NCBI GenBank assembly: GCA_021781415.1
Contig: JAJXWW010000041.1
Coordinates: 1-64,000, forward strand
Direction: 5' to 3'
Source of the DNA: Planctomycetota bacterium
Lineage (GTDB): Bacteria; Planctomycetota; Planctomycetia; Gemmatales; Gemmataceae
Length of the DNA: 64,000 bases
Below, one piece after another: positions 45,868 to 55,096 of this stretch. The first letter of the stretch is position 1. The number at the start of each line of letters is the position of its first letter. The notes under the pieces were generated by a model that did no database searches, had not been told where the DNA came from, and was given only the letters and a program-made list of their open reading frames with translations. Made by a program: the position numbers and the translations under genes.

Positions 45868-48351
45868 ATGGCAAGCACCGCCATTCCGCATCAACTTTTC
45901 AAACAGTACGGCTGCGGCCCCGTTCACTTCGCCGGCAACGAGAGAGCCTGGTACGATCGGCATCTCGTGTTCGATCAAGTCGTGGCACCGGAGTCGGCCA
46001 CGCCGCGCCAAAAGTTCGAATCGTTGGCCCGCGCGGTGCGCGATCTGTTGACTCACCGCTGGTTGAAGACGCAACAGACACACGATCGCGCCAATCCCAA
46101 GCAAGTCTATTATCTGTCGATGGAGTTTCTCATTGGCCGTTCGTTGGCCAACAACATCACCAACCTTCGCATCGAGTCGCTGGTCGAGGAGCGCATGCGC
46201 GTCAAGGATCTCGATTGGCGCGAGCTTGCGGAACAGGAGGAGCCGGACGCCGGGCTGGGCAACGGCGGCCTGGGTCGATTGGCCGCGTGCTTCCTCGATT
46301 CGCTGGCCACCCTGCAATACCCGGCGATCGGCTACGGGCTGCGCTATCAGTACGGCATGTTTCGCCAAGAGATCGTCAACGGCTATCAGGTCGAACATCC
46401 CGACAACTGGCTGCGCAATCCCGACCCGTGGGCCGTCGCGCGCCCCGCCGAAAGCGTCGAAGTCACGCTCGGCTGCTCCTTCGCCCTGGCCGGAATGAGC
46501 CTGCAACCGATTCGCAATCATCCGTACATCGTCGTCGGCGTCCCCGTCGATCGGCCGGTGGTCGGCTTCGGCGGGCGGACCATCAACACCCTCCGCTTGT
46601 GGGAGGCATCGACGCGCGATGTCTTCGACTTCGGCGAGTTTAGCCGAGGCGACTTCGTCGAGGCAGTGTTGGATAAACTGGCCTCGGAAACGCTCACCAA
46701 CGTTCTGTATCCCGACGACAGCACCCGCGCCGGACGCGCGCTCCGCTTCGCGCAAGAATACTTTCTCGTCGCCTGTTCGTTGACCGATATTCTGCTGCGC
46801 TTCCGGCGGCGCGGCAACGATTGGCACGCGCTGCCCGACAAGGTCGCCATTCAACTCAACGACACCCACCCCGCCTTGGCCGTCACCGAATTGATGCGAC
46901 TGCTCATCGACGTTCACAAGCTCGGCTGGGACGACGCCTGGGATCTCACCCGCCGCACCTTGGCTTATACCAATCACACCCTGTTGCCCGAGGCGTTGGA
47001 GAAATGGCCCGTCGGCTTCTTCGAGACGATTTTGCCGCGCCATTTGGAAATCTTATATGAGATCAATCGCCGCTTCCTCGACGAAGTGCGCGCCAAGTTT
47101 CCCGGCGACGAAGCCCGCGCCCAGCGCATGAGCCTGTTCGACGGCGACGGCGAATCGAAACAAGTGTGCATGGCGCGCCTGGCCATCGCCGGCACGCACA
47201 GCACCAACGGCGTCGCCGCCATTCATTCGGAACTGCTGCGCACGCGCACCGTAAAAGACTTCGCCGAGATGTATCCCGAACGGTTCAACAATAAAACCAA
47301 TGGCGTGACGCCGCGGCGCTGGTTGTTGTCGTGCAATCCCGAATTGTCGCAACACATCACCGATGCCATCGGCGACGGCTGGATCACCGATCTCGGTCAA
47401 TTGCGCCGCCTCGCGCCCTTGGCCGACGATCGCGCGTTTCAGAACGGTTTCGACAAGGCCAGCCGCGCCCGGAAGGCGCGCTTTTCCGATTGGATTCGAG
47501 CCAAAACCGGGCATAAAGTCGATCCCGACACGCTCTTCGACAGTCAGGTCAAACGCATCCACGAATATAAAAGACAGTTATTGAATGTGTTGCACATTAT
47601 CGTGCTTTACAATCGTCTCCGCCGCGATCCCAAATATACGATCCCGCCGCGCACGTTCTTTTTCGCCGGGAAGGCGGCCCCGGCCTATCGGCTGGCCAAA
47701 CTGATTATCAAGCTCATCAACAACGTCGCCGCCGTCCTCGACGCCGATCCCACGATGAAGGGTCGGCTCAAAGTGTTGTTCTTGCCGGATTATAACGTCA
47801 CCCTGGCCGAACGCCTCATTCCCGCCAGCGACGTGTCCGAACAGATTTCGACGGCCGGCTACGAAGCCAGCGGAACCAGCAACATGAAATTCATGATGAA
47901 CGGCGCGCTCACCGTCGGCACCCGCGACGGCGCTACCATCGAAATGGCCCAAGAGGCCGGCGAAGACAATTTCTTTCTCTTCGGCCTCACTGCCGAACAA
48001 GTTCTCAACAATCGCGTCTGGTACAATCCGACTTGGCATTACGAACACGAGGCGGAGACGCGCGAAGCGCTCGATCTCCTCTTCGACGATGGCTTCAGCC
48101 GGAACGAGCGCGGCATCTTCGCCCCCATTAAGGATACTCTTTTAACCAAAGGCGATTATTACATGCACCTGGCCGACCTGACCGCGTACGCCCAAACGCA
48201 AGAGCGGGTCGGCACTCTCTTCGGCGACCGCGCCGCCTGGTGCAAAAAAGCCATCCTCAATATAGCCTATTCGGGCAAGTTCTCCAGCGACCGCAGTATC
48301 CAAGAATACGCCGCGGACATCTGGAACGCGAAACCCTGTCCCATCGAGTAA
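45868..48351 (+). CDS. glgP: Glycogen/alpha-glucan phosphorylase
   Basis: Releases glucose-1-phosphate from storage alpha-glucans by phosphorolysis using PLP. Recognisable blocks are YYLSMEFLIGRSLANN near residue 88, the EDAGLGNGGLGRLAACFLDS-like stretch near 130 (here DAGLGNGGLGR), and the PLP lysine in EASGTSNMKF near 673. Length 827 aa is standard for the GlgP/MalP family. CGAGAGGACGAC lies before the ATG. The histidine-phosphatase gene precedes it by 27 bases, probably co-transcribed. Confidence 0.97.
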   Translation: MASTAIPHQLFKQYGCGPVHFAGNERAWYDRHLVFDQVVAPESATPRQKFESLARAVRDLLTHRWLKTQQTHDRANPKQVYYLSMEFLIGRSLANNITNLRIESLVEERMRVKDLDWRELAEQEEPDAGLGNGGLGRLAACFLDSLATLQYPAIGYGLRYQYGMFRQEIVNGYQVEHPDNWLRNPDPWAVARPAESVEVTLGCSFALAGMSLQPIRNHPYIVVGVPVDRPVVGFGGRTINTLRLWEASTRDVFDFGEFSRGDFVEAVLDKLASETLTNVLYPDDSTRAGRALRFAQEYFLVACSLTDILLRFRRRGNDWHALPDKVAIQLNDTHPALAVTELMRLLIDVHKLGWDDAWDLTRRTLAYTNHTLLPEALEKWPVGFFETILPRHLEILYEINRRFLDEVRAKFPGDEARAQRMSLFDGDGESKQVCMARLAIAGTHSTNGVAAIHSELLRTRTVKDFAEMYPERFNNKTNGVTPRRWLLSCNPELSQHITDAIGDGWITDLGQLRRLAPLADDRAFQNGFDKASRARKARFSDWIRAKTGHKVDPDTLFDSQVKRIHEYKRQLLNVLHIIVLYNRLRRDPKYTIPPRTFFFAGKAAPAYRLAKLIIKLINNVAAVLDADPTMKGRLKVLFLPDYNVTLAERLIPASDVSEQISTAGYEASGTSNMKFMMNGALTVGTRDGATIEMAQEAGEDNFFLFGLTAEQVLNNRVWYNPTWHYEHEAETREALDLLFDDGFSRNERGIFAPIKDTLLTKGDYYMHLADLTAYAQTQERVGTLFGDRAAWCKKAILNIAYSGKFSSDRSIQEYAADIWNAKPCPIE

Positions 48352-48426
48352 ACGCGACCGCGATCCGTTCGGCGCAGTCTCGACCAAGACAAGGGGCGGT
48401 GGCGATGAGACAAAAGGGAGAATCCC

Positions 48427-49500
48427 ATGGCGTTTGCCGATCGTTTGCCGTTGATCCGAAAGATCGAGGAGCTTCGCGGCTCCAAGGTTATTTGTTACTT
48501 GACGAGTCTCAGGCCCGGTGTGCCGGGGCAGATGGCCGATGATGCCATTCGGGAATTGCTCGACCAATTGCTGGCACTTCCTGAGAGGCCGGTTGAGAAG
48601 CTCGACCTCTTCTTGTGCAGCAATGGTGGCGACAGTGTTTTGCCTTGGCGGCTCGTTCCGATCTTTCGACACTTCGCCAAATCGTTTGCAGTCTTGGTTC
48701 CCTACCACGCTTACAGTGCAGCAACGATCCTGGCGTTGGGCGCGAACGAGATCGTTATGCACCCGTTCGGCGTTCTCGGACCAATCGACCCGACGGTAAC
48801 GAATCAATTCAATCCCCAGCTGCCCCCGGACTCCGGGAACCTGGTGGGCATCAGCGTCGAGGACGTGAAGGCTTACGTTAACTTCGTCAAACAAACGGTG
48901 GGCATCACTCACGAGGACGAACTCGTTCAAATGCTGGCGGTCCTCGCCGAAAAGGTTCATCCTTTGGCGTTGGGGAACGTCGAACGCTTCCTCTCGCAGT
49001 CCCGAATGATCGCTCGGAAACTGCTGAATACTCACATGGATAGCGTGTCGGATCGCGACATCGAGGACATCGTGGAGAATCTGGCGTCGAAGCTCTTCTT
49101 CCACGGCCATCCGATCAACCGAACCGAGGCCGAGAAGGAACTGCGGCTGAAGGTGGCTACAAACGTGCCGCCGGAAGTCGAAGAAGTCATGTGGCAGCTT
49201 TACGTTGAATATGAGAAAGAGTTCGGCAACCGAGAACGGTTTCAACCTTTCGTCGAACTTGCCGGGATGCTCCAGCCGTGGGTAGCTCCACCCCCGAACC
49301 AACCGCCGGCGATCCAGGTCGTCCATCAAACGAATGAGGTTTCGTTCTCCATTGTGGAGAGCGGAACCTCATCGAGCATTCAAAAAGTAAAGAAGCGATT
49401 TACGCTGATTTCTATGTTGGGTCAGATGGATCAACAACGGGAGGAGACGCTGGCAATTGAGTGGTTCCGGACTGCGGCAGTGGAACAACCACCGGCTTGA
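48427..49500 (+). CDS. Serine dehydrogenase proteinase-like (SDH_sah) protein, ClpP fold
   Basis: The core (LDLFLCSNGGDSVLPWRL, then YHAYSAATILALGANEI with the nucleophile Ser near residue 98, then HPFGVLGPIDP) fits the SDH serine proteinase family of ClpP/crotonase-fold peptidases. A catalytic Lys or His was not assigned with certainty. The C-terminal 110 residues are more variable and end in a region that overlaps the opposite-strand gene by 89 bases. No signal peptide. AAAAGGGAG is upstream. Confidence 0.85.
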   Translation: MAFADRLPLIRKIEELRGSKVICYLTSLRPGVPGQMADDAIRELLDQLLALPERPVEKLDLFLCSNGGDSVLPWRLVPIFRHFAKSFAVLVPYHAYSAATILALGANEIVMHPFGVLGPIDPTVTNQFNPQLPPDSGNLVGISVEDVKAYVNFVKQTVGITHEDELVQMLAVLAEKVHPLALGNVERFLSQSRMIARKLLNTHMDSVSDRDIEDIVENLASKLFFHGHPINRTEAEKELRLKVATNVPPEVEEVMWQLYVEYEKEFGNRERFQPFVELAGMLQPWVAPPPNQPPAIQVVHQTNEVSFSIVESGTSSSIQKVKKRFTLISMLGQMDQQREETLAIEWFRTAAVEQPPA

Positions 49501-49717
49501 GGATAATCACCGGCTGCACAACTGGCTTCGGCATCGGTACCGTGAAGCGGGGCTGCATTTCCGGGATGGATGTCGAGGGTTGGTGTGGAAACTCGTAGCG
49601 CCACGGACGGCCAACTGCCTGGAAGTTAGGATCGCATCCAAACGGCTGAGATGCCGCACTCGAATCGGTTGTAGTGACAGTAAAGACCCTGTTTAGTGGC
49701 AGGCGTAGGATGTTCAT
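49412..49717 (-). CDS. Small Pro-rich protein, convergent with the SDH-like gene (101 aa)
   Basis: ATG 49717 has GGAGGGAAGAACCC ahead, one of the strongest ribosome sites here. The protein starts MNILRLPLNRVFTV and is rich in Pro/Gln/Val (PKPVVQPVIILKPVVVPLP). It has no recognised domain. Its 3' end overlaps the SDH-like C-terminus on the other strand, so either it is a true gene or a chance ORF with a good site. Confidence 0.5.
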   Translation of the reverse strand: MNILRLPLNRVFTVTTTDSSAASQPFGCDPNFQAVGRPWRYEFPHQPSTSIPEMQPRFTVPMPKPVVQPVIILKPVVVPLPQSGTTQLPASPPVVDPSDPT

Positions 49718-49997
49718 GGGTTCTTCCCTCCGAGTGCTGATGGCTGACGAAGCCCTCATGTCTTCCCATCGTCTTCCAGGTGCGAACTCTGTGCCAAAAA
49801 ATGTCCCTGCGTGTCAAGACAAGTCCTCTTCGGTCTTGTTCTGTCCAGACAGTTTCAGTTTAAGCCCGGTTCTACAGAGTTTCAAGAACCAAACGCCACG
49901 CGGAGTTTAAGAGATATGCGCAACTCGATGAAAATATAGGTTTTGCGAAGAACGACGCCTCGCGCCAACAACCCGATCCGCCGGATGGACACATTGC

Positions 49998-50627
49998 TCA
50001 GGCAGCTTCGGCTTCCCTTTGGTTGGCCCTTCGCTTCCTCATCTGCACATAGACAACGATTGCCACATGGATTCCGACGGCGATAAGAAGTCCGAACAGG
50101 TGGTCCTTCCAGCCGACCTCGCCTGTCCGCTGCAATGCGCGGACTCCGAAAAGCCCGGTAGGCAAGAACAAAAACGCAGCCGTCCCCAGGCCAGGATTGT
50201 ACGAGCGAGTCGCCTCGGCAGCCACGAGATGTACCACCGCGTTGACCAGAGTAAGATACACGGCAATGAGGCCGTAGCCGAGCGCGACGTTGGAGGCCAG
50301 GAGGAACGAGGCGGCGATGACTCCCCACACCCCTGGGACATTGATGACGAACACCGCTTGAGGCGAGAGGACTTCCCGACCGCCGCCTATCGTCCGGTTC
50401 ACGAACCGTCGAAAGCGGTCGTTGTCGTGTTCCTCGTACTGGTGCAGCATGTAGATCGGCAACTGCAAGAACACCGCAAGCAGAGCAGAAGACCAATTTC
50501 GAGCGATTTCGGGCAGCAGGACGAGCATCAAGATGCCGGAAAGAAATCCGCCGTAGACCCAAGACCGCGCCAGTCTCGACATCGCACTCGATTCCTGAAA
50601 GTCGACGCGCTTGGCTCGGTCATCCAT
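49998..50627 (-). CDS. HXXEE-domain membrane protein (209 aa)
   Basis: A polytopic membrane protein with HQYEE near residue 62 (YMLHQYEEHD), the defining HxxEE motif of this family of unknown function. Five to six hydrophobic segments include WSSALLAVFLQLPIYML and FGLLIAVGIHVAIVVYV. GGAGGAG precedes ATG 50627; the longer frame has a weaker start. The C-terminus is Lys/Arg-rich. Confidence 0.85.
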   Translation of the reverse strand: MDDRAKRVDFQESSAMSRLARSWVYGGFLSGILMLVLLPEIARNWSSALLAVFLQLPIYMLHQYEEHDNDRFRRFVNRTIGGGREVLSPQAVFVINVPGVWGVIAASFLLASNVALGYGLIAVYLTLVNAVVHLVAAEATRSYNPGLGTAAFLFLPTGLFGVRALQRTGEVGWKDHLFGLLIAVGIHVAIVVYVQMRKRRANQREAEAA

Positions 50628-50803
50628 AACGCACTCCTCCCCCGGCAACCCGATCTTACGACCTTTTCAAAGCCCGACGCTTTTCCCGTATCCACGGCAG
50701 CGAGAAGTCGCTACAATGACCGAGAGGAAGTAGTCGGAGTCGAGCGGGTCTATCCGCTCGTCCCACTTGCAAGCCGAAGGGAATCAACCCTTTGCACCAT
50801 TCT

Positions 50804-50874
50804 TACCCGGTAGTGTAACGGTAGCACAAGAGATTTTGGCTCTCTTTGTCCAGGTTCGAATCCTGGCCGGGTAG
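50804..50874 (+). tRNA. tRNA-Gln (UUG anticodon)
   Basis: Acceptor TACCCGG (50804-50810) pairs with CCGGGTA (50867-50873), discriminator G. D-stem GTG/CAC, anticodon stem AGAGA/TCTCT with loop TTTTGGC giving TTG, variable TTGT, T-arm CCAGG-TTCGAAT-CCTGG. CCA is not encoded. It lies on the plus strand between two minus-strand genes. Confidence 0.94.
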
Positions 50875-50948
50875 TTTGCACTTCTCGTGGGTTCAGGTCG
50901 GAATCGTCCTCATCGACCGGATTCGGCGACGCAGACGAACAAGAACTG

Positions 50949-51740
50949 TCAATAGCCCGGTGCCCACGGCGCGGGGCGCTTGTTGAAGAACGCATCCAAA
51001 CCTTGGCGGCATTCTTCGCTCAGACGCGGGGCGGCGCTGGCCTTGGCAGCTTCTTCCAGTCCGAGCGCTTGCCGCGAAAAGAGATGGAGCAATTCCTTGG
51101 TCCGCGCCAACGCATTCGGACCTCCCTCCGCCAGCGCGTGCGACAACGCCTGGGCGCGCGGCATCAACTGCTCCGAAGAGACAACCTCATTGATGAAACC
51201 AATCTCGACGGCGGCGATTGCGGGGAGCGATTCGCCGGTCAAAAGCAGATGGCGCGCGGCACGCTCGCCGACGTGGCGCAGCAAGTGCGGCAGGACCATC
51301 GCCGCCACCAGACCGCGGCGCACTTCGGGATAGCCAAACCGCGCCTCCGGCACGGCGATGGCCAAATCGCAGACCGAGACGAGGCCCGCGCCACCGGCCA
51401 CCGCCGAACCGTTGACCGCGGCGATCGTCGGCTTGGGAAGAGTATAAATCAGATCGTATAACGCTGCCAACTTCAGCGCGTCGTCCCAGACCGGCGGCTC
51501 GGTCCCCTCGTCCACTGCCACCGATGCTTGCAGTTCGGCCAGATCCATGCCGGCGCAGAAGGCGTTGCCGCTGCCCGTGAGGATAACGCTCCGCGCCGAG
51601 GCGTCGTCGCGCGCCTTGGCGAACGCCTCGGTCAGCGCGGCAATCAGATCGCGGCTGAGCGCGTTGCGTCGATCCGGCCGAGTGAGGGTAATCAGCACGG
51701 CGGGAGAACGAGATTCGTAGCGGACGAGAGTATCACTCAT
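50949..51740 (-). CDS. Enoyl-CoA hydratase/isomerase family protein (263 aa)
   Basis: Crotonase fold: the oxyanion region is GSGNAFCAGMDLAELQ near residue 60 and IAAVNGSAVAGGAGLVSVCDLAIA near 110-130, with acidic catalytic positions nearby (PEARFGYPEVRRGLV). ATG 51740 overlaps the AtuA-like stop in ATGAGTGA, so the two are coupled. Likely substrates are enoyl-CoA or hydroxyacyl-CoA in the cluster's acyl pathway, but the specific ester is unknown. Confidence 0.92.
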   Translation of the reverse strand: MSDTLVRYESRSPAVLITLTRPDRRNALSRDLIAALTEAFAKARDDASARSVILTGSGNAFCAGMDLAELQASVAVDEGTEPPVWDDALKLAALYDLIYTLPKPTIAAVNGSAVAGGAGLVSVCDLAIAVPEARFGYPEVRRGLVAAMVLPHLLRHVGERAARHLLLTGESLPAIAAVEIGFINEVVSSEQLMPRAQALSHALAEGGPNALARTKELLHLFSRQALGLEEAAKASAAPRLSEECRQGLDAFFNKRPAPWAPGY

Positions 51741-52098
51741 GGGAGAACCTCACCTTGGGACGCAGCATCGTGGAGGCATCGTCCAGATTCGGCAGAGGCA
51801 TGCGCAAGAGCGCCAGGGCCAACGTCTTCCCTTGCGTATCGATGCGCAGCGAACGGCTCGCTCCCCCGGCCAATACATCGTAAAGCACGAAGTTGAGGGC
51901 GAGCAGATTGGCCGCCTCGAAGCGAACGACGCGCGAGGGATGCAGCGTCTGGAAATAGTCCCGCACAACGTCGGCACTCAGGTTTTCGCGCAGCCAGGCG
52001 AATCCGGAGGGGGTATAGGCGAGGACGGCAATGTTGGCGTGATTGCCCTTGTCGCCGCTGCGACCGTGAGCAATATCGGAGAGACAATAGGCAGCCAT
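51733..52098 (-). CDS. AtuA-like ferredoxin-fold domain protein, stand-alone (121 aa)
   Basis: MAAYCLSDIAHGRSGDKGNHANIAVLAY matches the C-terminal AtuA-like domain seen in acyclic-terpene utilisation proteins, here without the large N-terminal AtuA part. GAGGGAATC precedes the ATG. It is coupled to the enoyl-CoA hydratase. Binding of a CoA ester or subunit interaction is possible; its stand-alone form is unusual in my reading. Confidence 0.75.
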   Translation of the reverse strand: MAAYCLSDIAHGRSGDKGNHANIAVLAYTPSGFAWLRENLSADVVRDYFQTLHPSRVVRFEAANLLALNFVLYDVLAGGASRSLRIDTQGKTLALALLRMPLPNLDDASTMLRPKVRFSHE

Positions 52099-52159
52099 GA
52101 CCGATTCCCTCGCGGTTCGTTCGCCGTCTCGGCCGACTGGACAGGGCTGGGTCGCCTCG

Positions 52160-53371
52160 TCAATATGCCGATTCGTAGAGGCGAAGCAGTTCGGATTCGC
52201 CGACGGGACGGGGATTGTAGCGGCCGGTCCACTGTTGGGCGGCCTCCTCGGCGAGAACGGGAAGGATGCCGCGGCTGATACCGCACTCCGACAAGCGACT
52301 CGGTAGCCCCGAGGCTTTGACGAAGCCGCCGATTCGCAAGGCCAGGGCATCGCCCGCCGCGCGGGGGTCGCCGTTGATGAGGCCCACTTCATGCGCCAGG
52401 TCGCCGTACAGCGAGCCGACATCCGCGCCGTTGAAGCGGATGACGTGCGGCAACATGATGCCGATGGCGATGCCGTGCGTTAGGCCGTAGTGGGCGGTCA
52501 GCGGATTGGCGCAGGCGTGGCACGCGCCGAGCATCGAGTTCTCGATGGCCACGCCGGCGAAGTTCGCTCCCATCTGCATCGCGCCGCGCGCTTCGAGATC
52601 GCTCGGATCGCGCAGCACGCGGTCGAAGTTTTGCTCGAGGGAGCGCCATGCCTGGCGCGCGAATGCCTGGGACAGCGGATTGCGGCGCGACGAGACGTAG
52701 GATTCCACGGCGTGCGACAGGGCGTCGATGCCGGTGACGGCCGTGACGGAGCGCGGCTGGGAGACGGTCACTTCGGGATCGAGGATGGCGGCGCGGAAGG
52801 CGGCCTTACGGTCGCCACACGCCATTTTCAGATGCGATTTCTCGTCGGCAATCAGGGCGAACGACTGGGCCTCGCTGCCGGTGCCGGCGGTCGTCGGCAC
52901 ACCGATGGAGGGCAGCATGGGCTTCTTGGCTTTGCCGAACCCCATGTAATCGGACATCTTCCCGCCGTTGGTGAGCAAGAAGTTGATGCCCTTGGCCGCG
53001 TCCATCGAACTGCCGCCGCCGACCGCGATGATGAAGTCGATGTGCTGCCTTCGGGCGATGTCCACGCCGAATTCGACGACGCGGCTCGTCGGATTCTCTT
53101 CGACGCCATCGAAGACAATCGGTTCCAAATCGACTTCTTGAAGGGAAGCCAGGGCGCGCTGGGGATGGCCGGCCGCTTCCAATCCGGGATCGGTGACGAG
53201 CAACGGGCGCTTCGCGCCCAACTCGCGCGCCAACTCGCCCAGCCGCATCAGCGTGCCGGGTCCGAAGACCACGCGCGTCAGCGGGTGGTAGTCGAACAAC
53301 GGCGACGGCGGCGGGAGATTGCTGGAACGAAGGCGAGAATCGAGGTTCGGAAGCGCGGTTGCCATCATCAT
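52160..53371 (-). CDS. Iron-containing alcohol dehydrogenase (403 aa)
   Basis: Fe-dependent group III ADH. NAD-binding segment GGGSSMDAAKGINF near 100, ligand Asp and His in AVTGIDALSHAVESY near 200 and His residues in YGLTHGIAIGIMLPHVIRFN near 285. Length is normal. It probably interconverts an aldehyde and alcohol next to the aldehyde dehydrogenase. The start is among three ATGs behind GGAACC. Confidence 0.93.
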   Translation of the reverse strand: MMMATALPNLDSRLRSSNLPPPSPLFDYHPLTRVVFGPGTLMRLGELARELGAKRPLLVTDPGLEAAGHPQRALASLQEVDLEPIVFDGVEENPTSRVVEFGVDIARRQHIDFIIAVGGGSSMDAAKGINFLLTNGGKMSDYMGFGKAKKPMLPSIGVPTTAGTGSEAQSFALIADEKSHLKMACGDRKAAFRAAILDPEVTVSQPRSVTAVTGIDALSHAVESYVSSRRNPLSQAFARQAWRSLEQNFDRVLRDPSDLEARGAMQMGANFAGVAIENSMLGACHACANPLTAHYGLTHGIAIGIMLPHVIRFNGADVGSLYGDLAHEVGLINGDPRAAGDALALRIGGFVKASGLPSRLSECGISRGILPVLAEEAAQQWTGRYNPRPVGESELLRLYESAY

Positions 53372-53395
53372 AAATGGTTCCAGCAGTTCGGGGGG

Positions 53396-53557
53396 CGGCG
53401 AACCGGCAGCGTAAGCTGCCGGGTGTCATGTTCCAAACCCGGCAGCTTACGCTGCCGGTTCGCCGCGCACATGGATGCGTCGGGCAGGTAGATGTTCCAA
53501 ACCCGGCAGCTTACGCTGCCGGTTCGCCGCGCATGTGGATGCGTCGGGCAGGTAGAC
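53396..53557. repeat. Family E palindromes with 64-bp tandem duplication
   Basis: A GGCGAACCGGCAGCGTAAGC unit is followed by two 64-base copies (53430-53493 and 53494-53557) that begin GTTCCAAACCCGGCAGCTTA and end near GGCAGGTAGA. It separates the ADH start from the aldehyde dehydrogenase stop. Confidence 0.93.
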
Positions 53558-53580
53558 CTTTATTATACCAGACCATCCCC

Positions 53581-55008
53581 CTACTGAGGCAATGGCCCTT
53601 CAAACTGAAACGCGCGGGCGCGGAAGAGGAAGTCGACGATGTTGCCCTCGTGCGGTTGCAGCCAATTCAGTTTGATCGTCGGCATCGGGCCGATGTTCAG
53701 GCGGTCGATGTGGGTGGCATCGATCAGCGCGCGCTGGAACTTCTTGTCCTCGGTGATAGCCGTGCATACCAGGGTCGGGCCGATCTCGCGCAGCATTTCA
53801 TCCTGCGGACACTTCACCACGGTGGTGAACGGGAACATATATTCCTTCTTGGCGATGGCGGGTTTGGGCGAATCGCAGAGGATGACGGTCGGCCGGAGAT
53901 AGTCGCAATGTTCCTTCTTCACCAGGCGCGAACCGTATCGGGCGGTCATGTCGTGCGCGCCGTCTTCCTTGAGATCTTGGTCGATGGCGGCGGAAACGGC
54001 ATCGGCCTGCTTGGGCACGGTGAAGGCGGCCAAGGCCGCCTTGGGATCTTCGGGCGGCAGGGGTTGAATCGGTCCCATGCGTTCGGCCAACGCCTCGGCG
54101 ATCTCTTTGGTATGGCGCGATGCCCAGATGCCGGAGCAGTTGATGCAGCCGCGACCGCTGTTGATTAACACACTATCGACCATGAGATCGAGATACTTCG
54201 GCCAATTATCGACCACATCGTCGCCGAGCAAGATTTTGCTGAAGCCCGGTCCATGCGCCTGCACGCGCGGATTGCCTTTGTACTGTTCGACGGTGGCCGT
54301 GCCGCCGAAGATGAGGCTGCGCGGGCAATGTGCCAGCACCGCCGCCCCCACGTCGCCGAGTCCGGGATAGATGGCGATGGCCTGCTTGGGTATGCCTGCC
54401 TGCACGAACGCCTGCGCCATGCGGTAGGGTGTCCACGGTTCCTGCGGCCCCGGCTTCAGCACCAATCCCATCTGCATGGGAATAATCGGCAGCCACAGAG
54501 TATGAACCCCAGGCGAATTGCTGGGTAGCACCAGGCCGAGAACCGGCGATTGCGCCTGATAGCTGATGGGCACACCGCGTTCCATGCCGTAGCCGTGCGA
54601 CAACACGTTGAGATCGAGGCCGCGCGTCAGCGATTCGAGAATCTTGTCCATCTGATTCAAGACGAAATGATTTTTCGTCATGTTGAATCGACACATATGT
54701 TCGGGCAGGCCGGTCGTCGCCGATTGCATGAGGGCAAACTGATCGGGCGTTTGCGTGCCGTTGCCGAGCGGCAGTTCCGCTTCGGTATAGAGGTCGGCGG
54801 CTTTCTTAATCATTTGCAGCAGATCGGCGATGGGGATTTCGCGCAGGACATCGCGGGCGCGCTGCGCGTGGCGCATGTCGCGTTCGACGAGTCCGGCGTT
54901 GGCGCGGCCCACTTCGGCCAGCACTTCGCCGGTGGCGAAGTGAACGACTTTATCCACGTCGAGGCTCTTGTACGGTTCGCCCCAGCGCAGTACGGGAATG
55001 TGCATCAT
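53581..55008 (-). CDS. Aldehyde dehydrogenase-fold protein, LuxC/acyl-reductase-like (475 aa)
   Basis: NAD(P)-dependent aldehyde dehydrogenase fold; the nucleophile Cys is in SGRGCINCSGIW near 290, and SPVLGLVLPSNSPGVHTLWLP is the cofactor region. The N-terminus and length also fit the LuxC-like acyl reductase branch; I cannot decide between aldehyde oxidation and acid/acyl reduction. ATG 55008 follows AAGGAAATC. It lies between an Fe-ADH and an adenylate-forming enzyme. Confidence 0.87.
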   Translation of the reverse strand: MMHIPVLRWGEPYKSLDVDKVVHFATGEVLAEVGRANAGLVERDMRHAQRARDVLREIPIADLLQMIKKAADLYTEAELPLGNGTQTPDQFALMQSATTGLPEHMCRFNMTKNHFVLNQMDKILESLTRGLDLNVLSHGYGMERGVPISYQAQSPVLGLVLPSNSPGVHTLWLPIIPMQMGLVLKPGPQEPWTPYRMAQAFVQAGIPKQAIAIYPGLGDVGAAVLAHCPRSLIFGGTATVEQYKGNPRVQAHGPGFSKILLGDDVVDNWPKYLDLMVDSVLINSGRGCINCSGIWASRHTKEIAEALAERMGPIQPLPPEDPKAALAAFTVPKQADAVSAAIDQDLKEDGAHDMTARYGSRLVKKEHCDYLRPTVILCDSPKPAIAKKEYMFPFTTVVKCPQDEMLREIGPTLVCTAITEDKKFQRALIDATHIDRLNIGPMPTIKLNWLQPHEGNIVDFLFRARAFQFEGPLPQ

Positions 55009-55029
55009 GGTGGATTTCCTTAGCAAACT

Positions 55030-55082
55030 AGCCCGAAGCGGCAGCGAGGGCTTACGGACGGCCCTCGCTGGTGCCTCGGGCT
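55030..55082. repeat. Palindromic repeat, family B copy 2
   Basis: AGCCCGAAGCGGCAGCGAGG and CCCTCGCTGGTGCCTCGGGC flank CTTACGGACG, between the aldehyde dehydrogenase and the adenylating-enzyme gene. Confidence 0.9.
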
Positions 55083-55096
55083 GGTAACGGAATGAA

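Noticed and set aside
45433-47043. 536-residue minus-strand ORF opposite the phosphatase and glgP
   Set aside because: Antisense frame of glgP, an unmistakable gene; composition is His/Arg/Gln/Ala as expected of reversed GC-rich codons.
48142-49329. 395-residue minus-strand ORF spanning glgP and the SDH-like gene
   Set aside because: Crosses the boundary of two well-supported genes on the opposite strand; no start signal.
50804-50874. tRNA as an integration site for a genomic island
   Set aside because: No integrase or direct repeat of the tRNA 3' end was seen in the window.
53396-53557. Possible attachment site or origin iterons
   Set aside because: Tandem units are the ordinary family E palindrome; no integrase or dnaA-like gene nearby.
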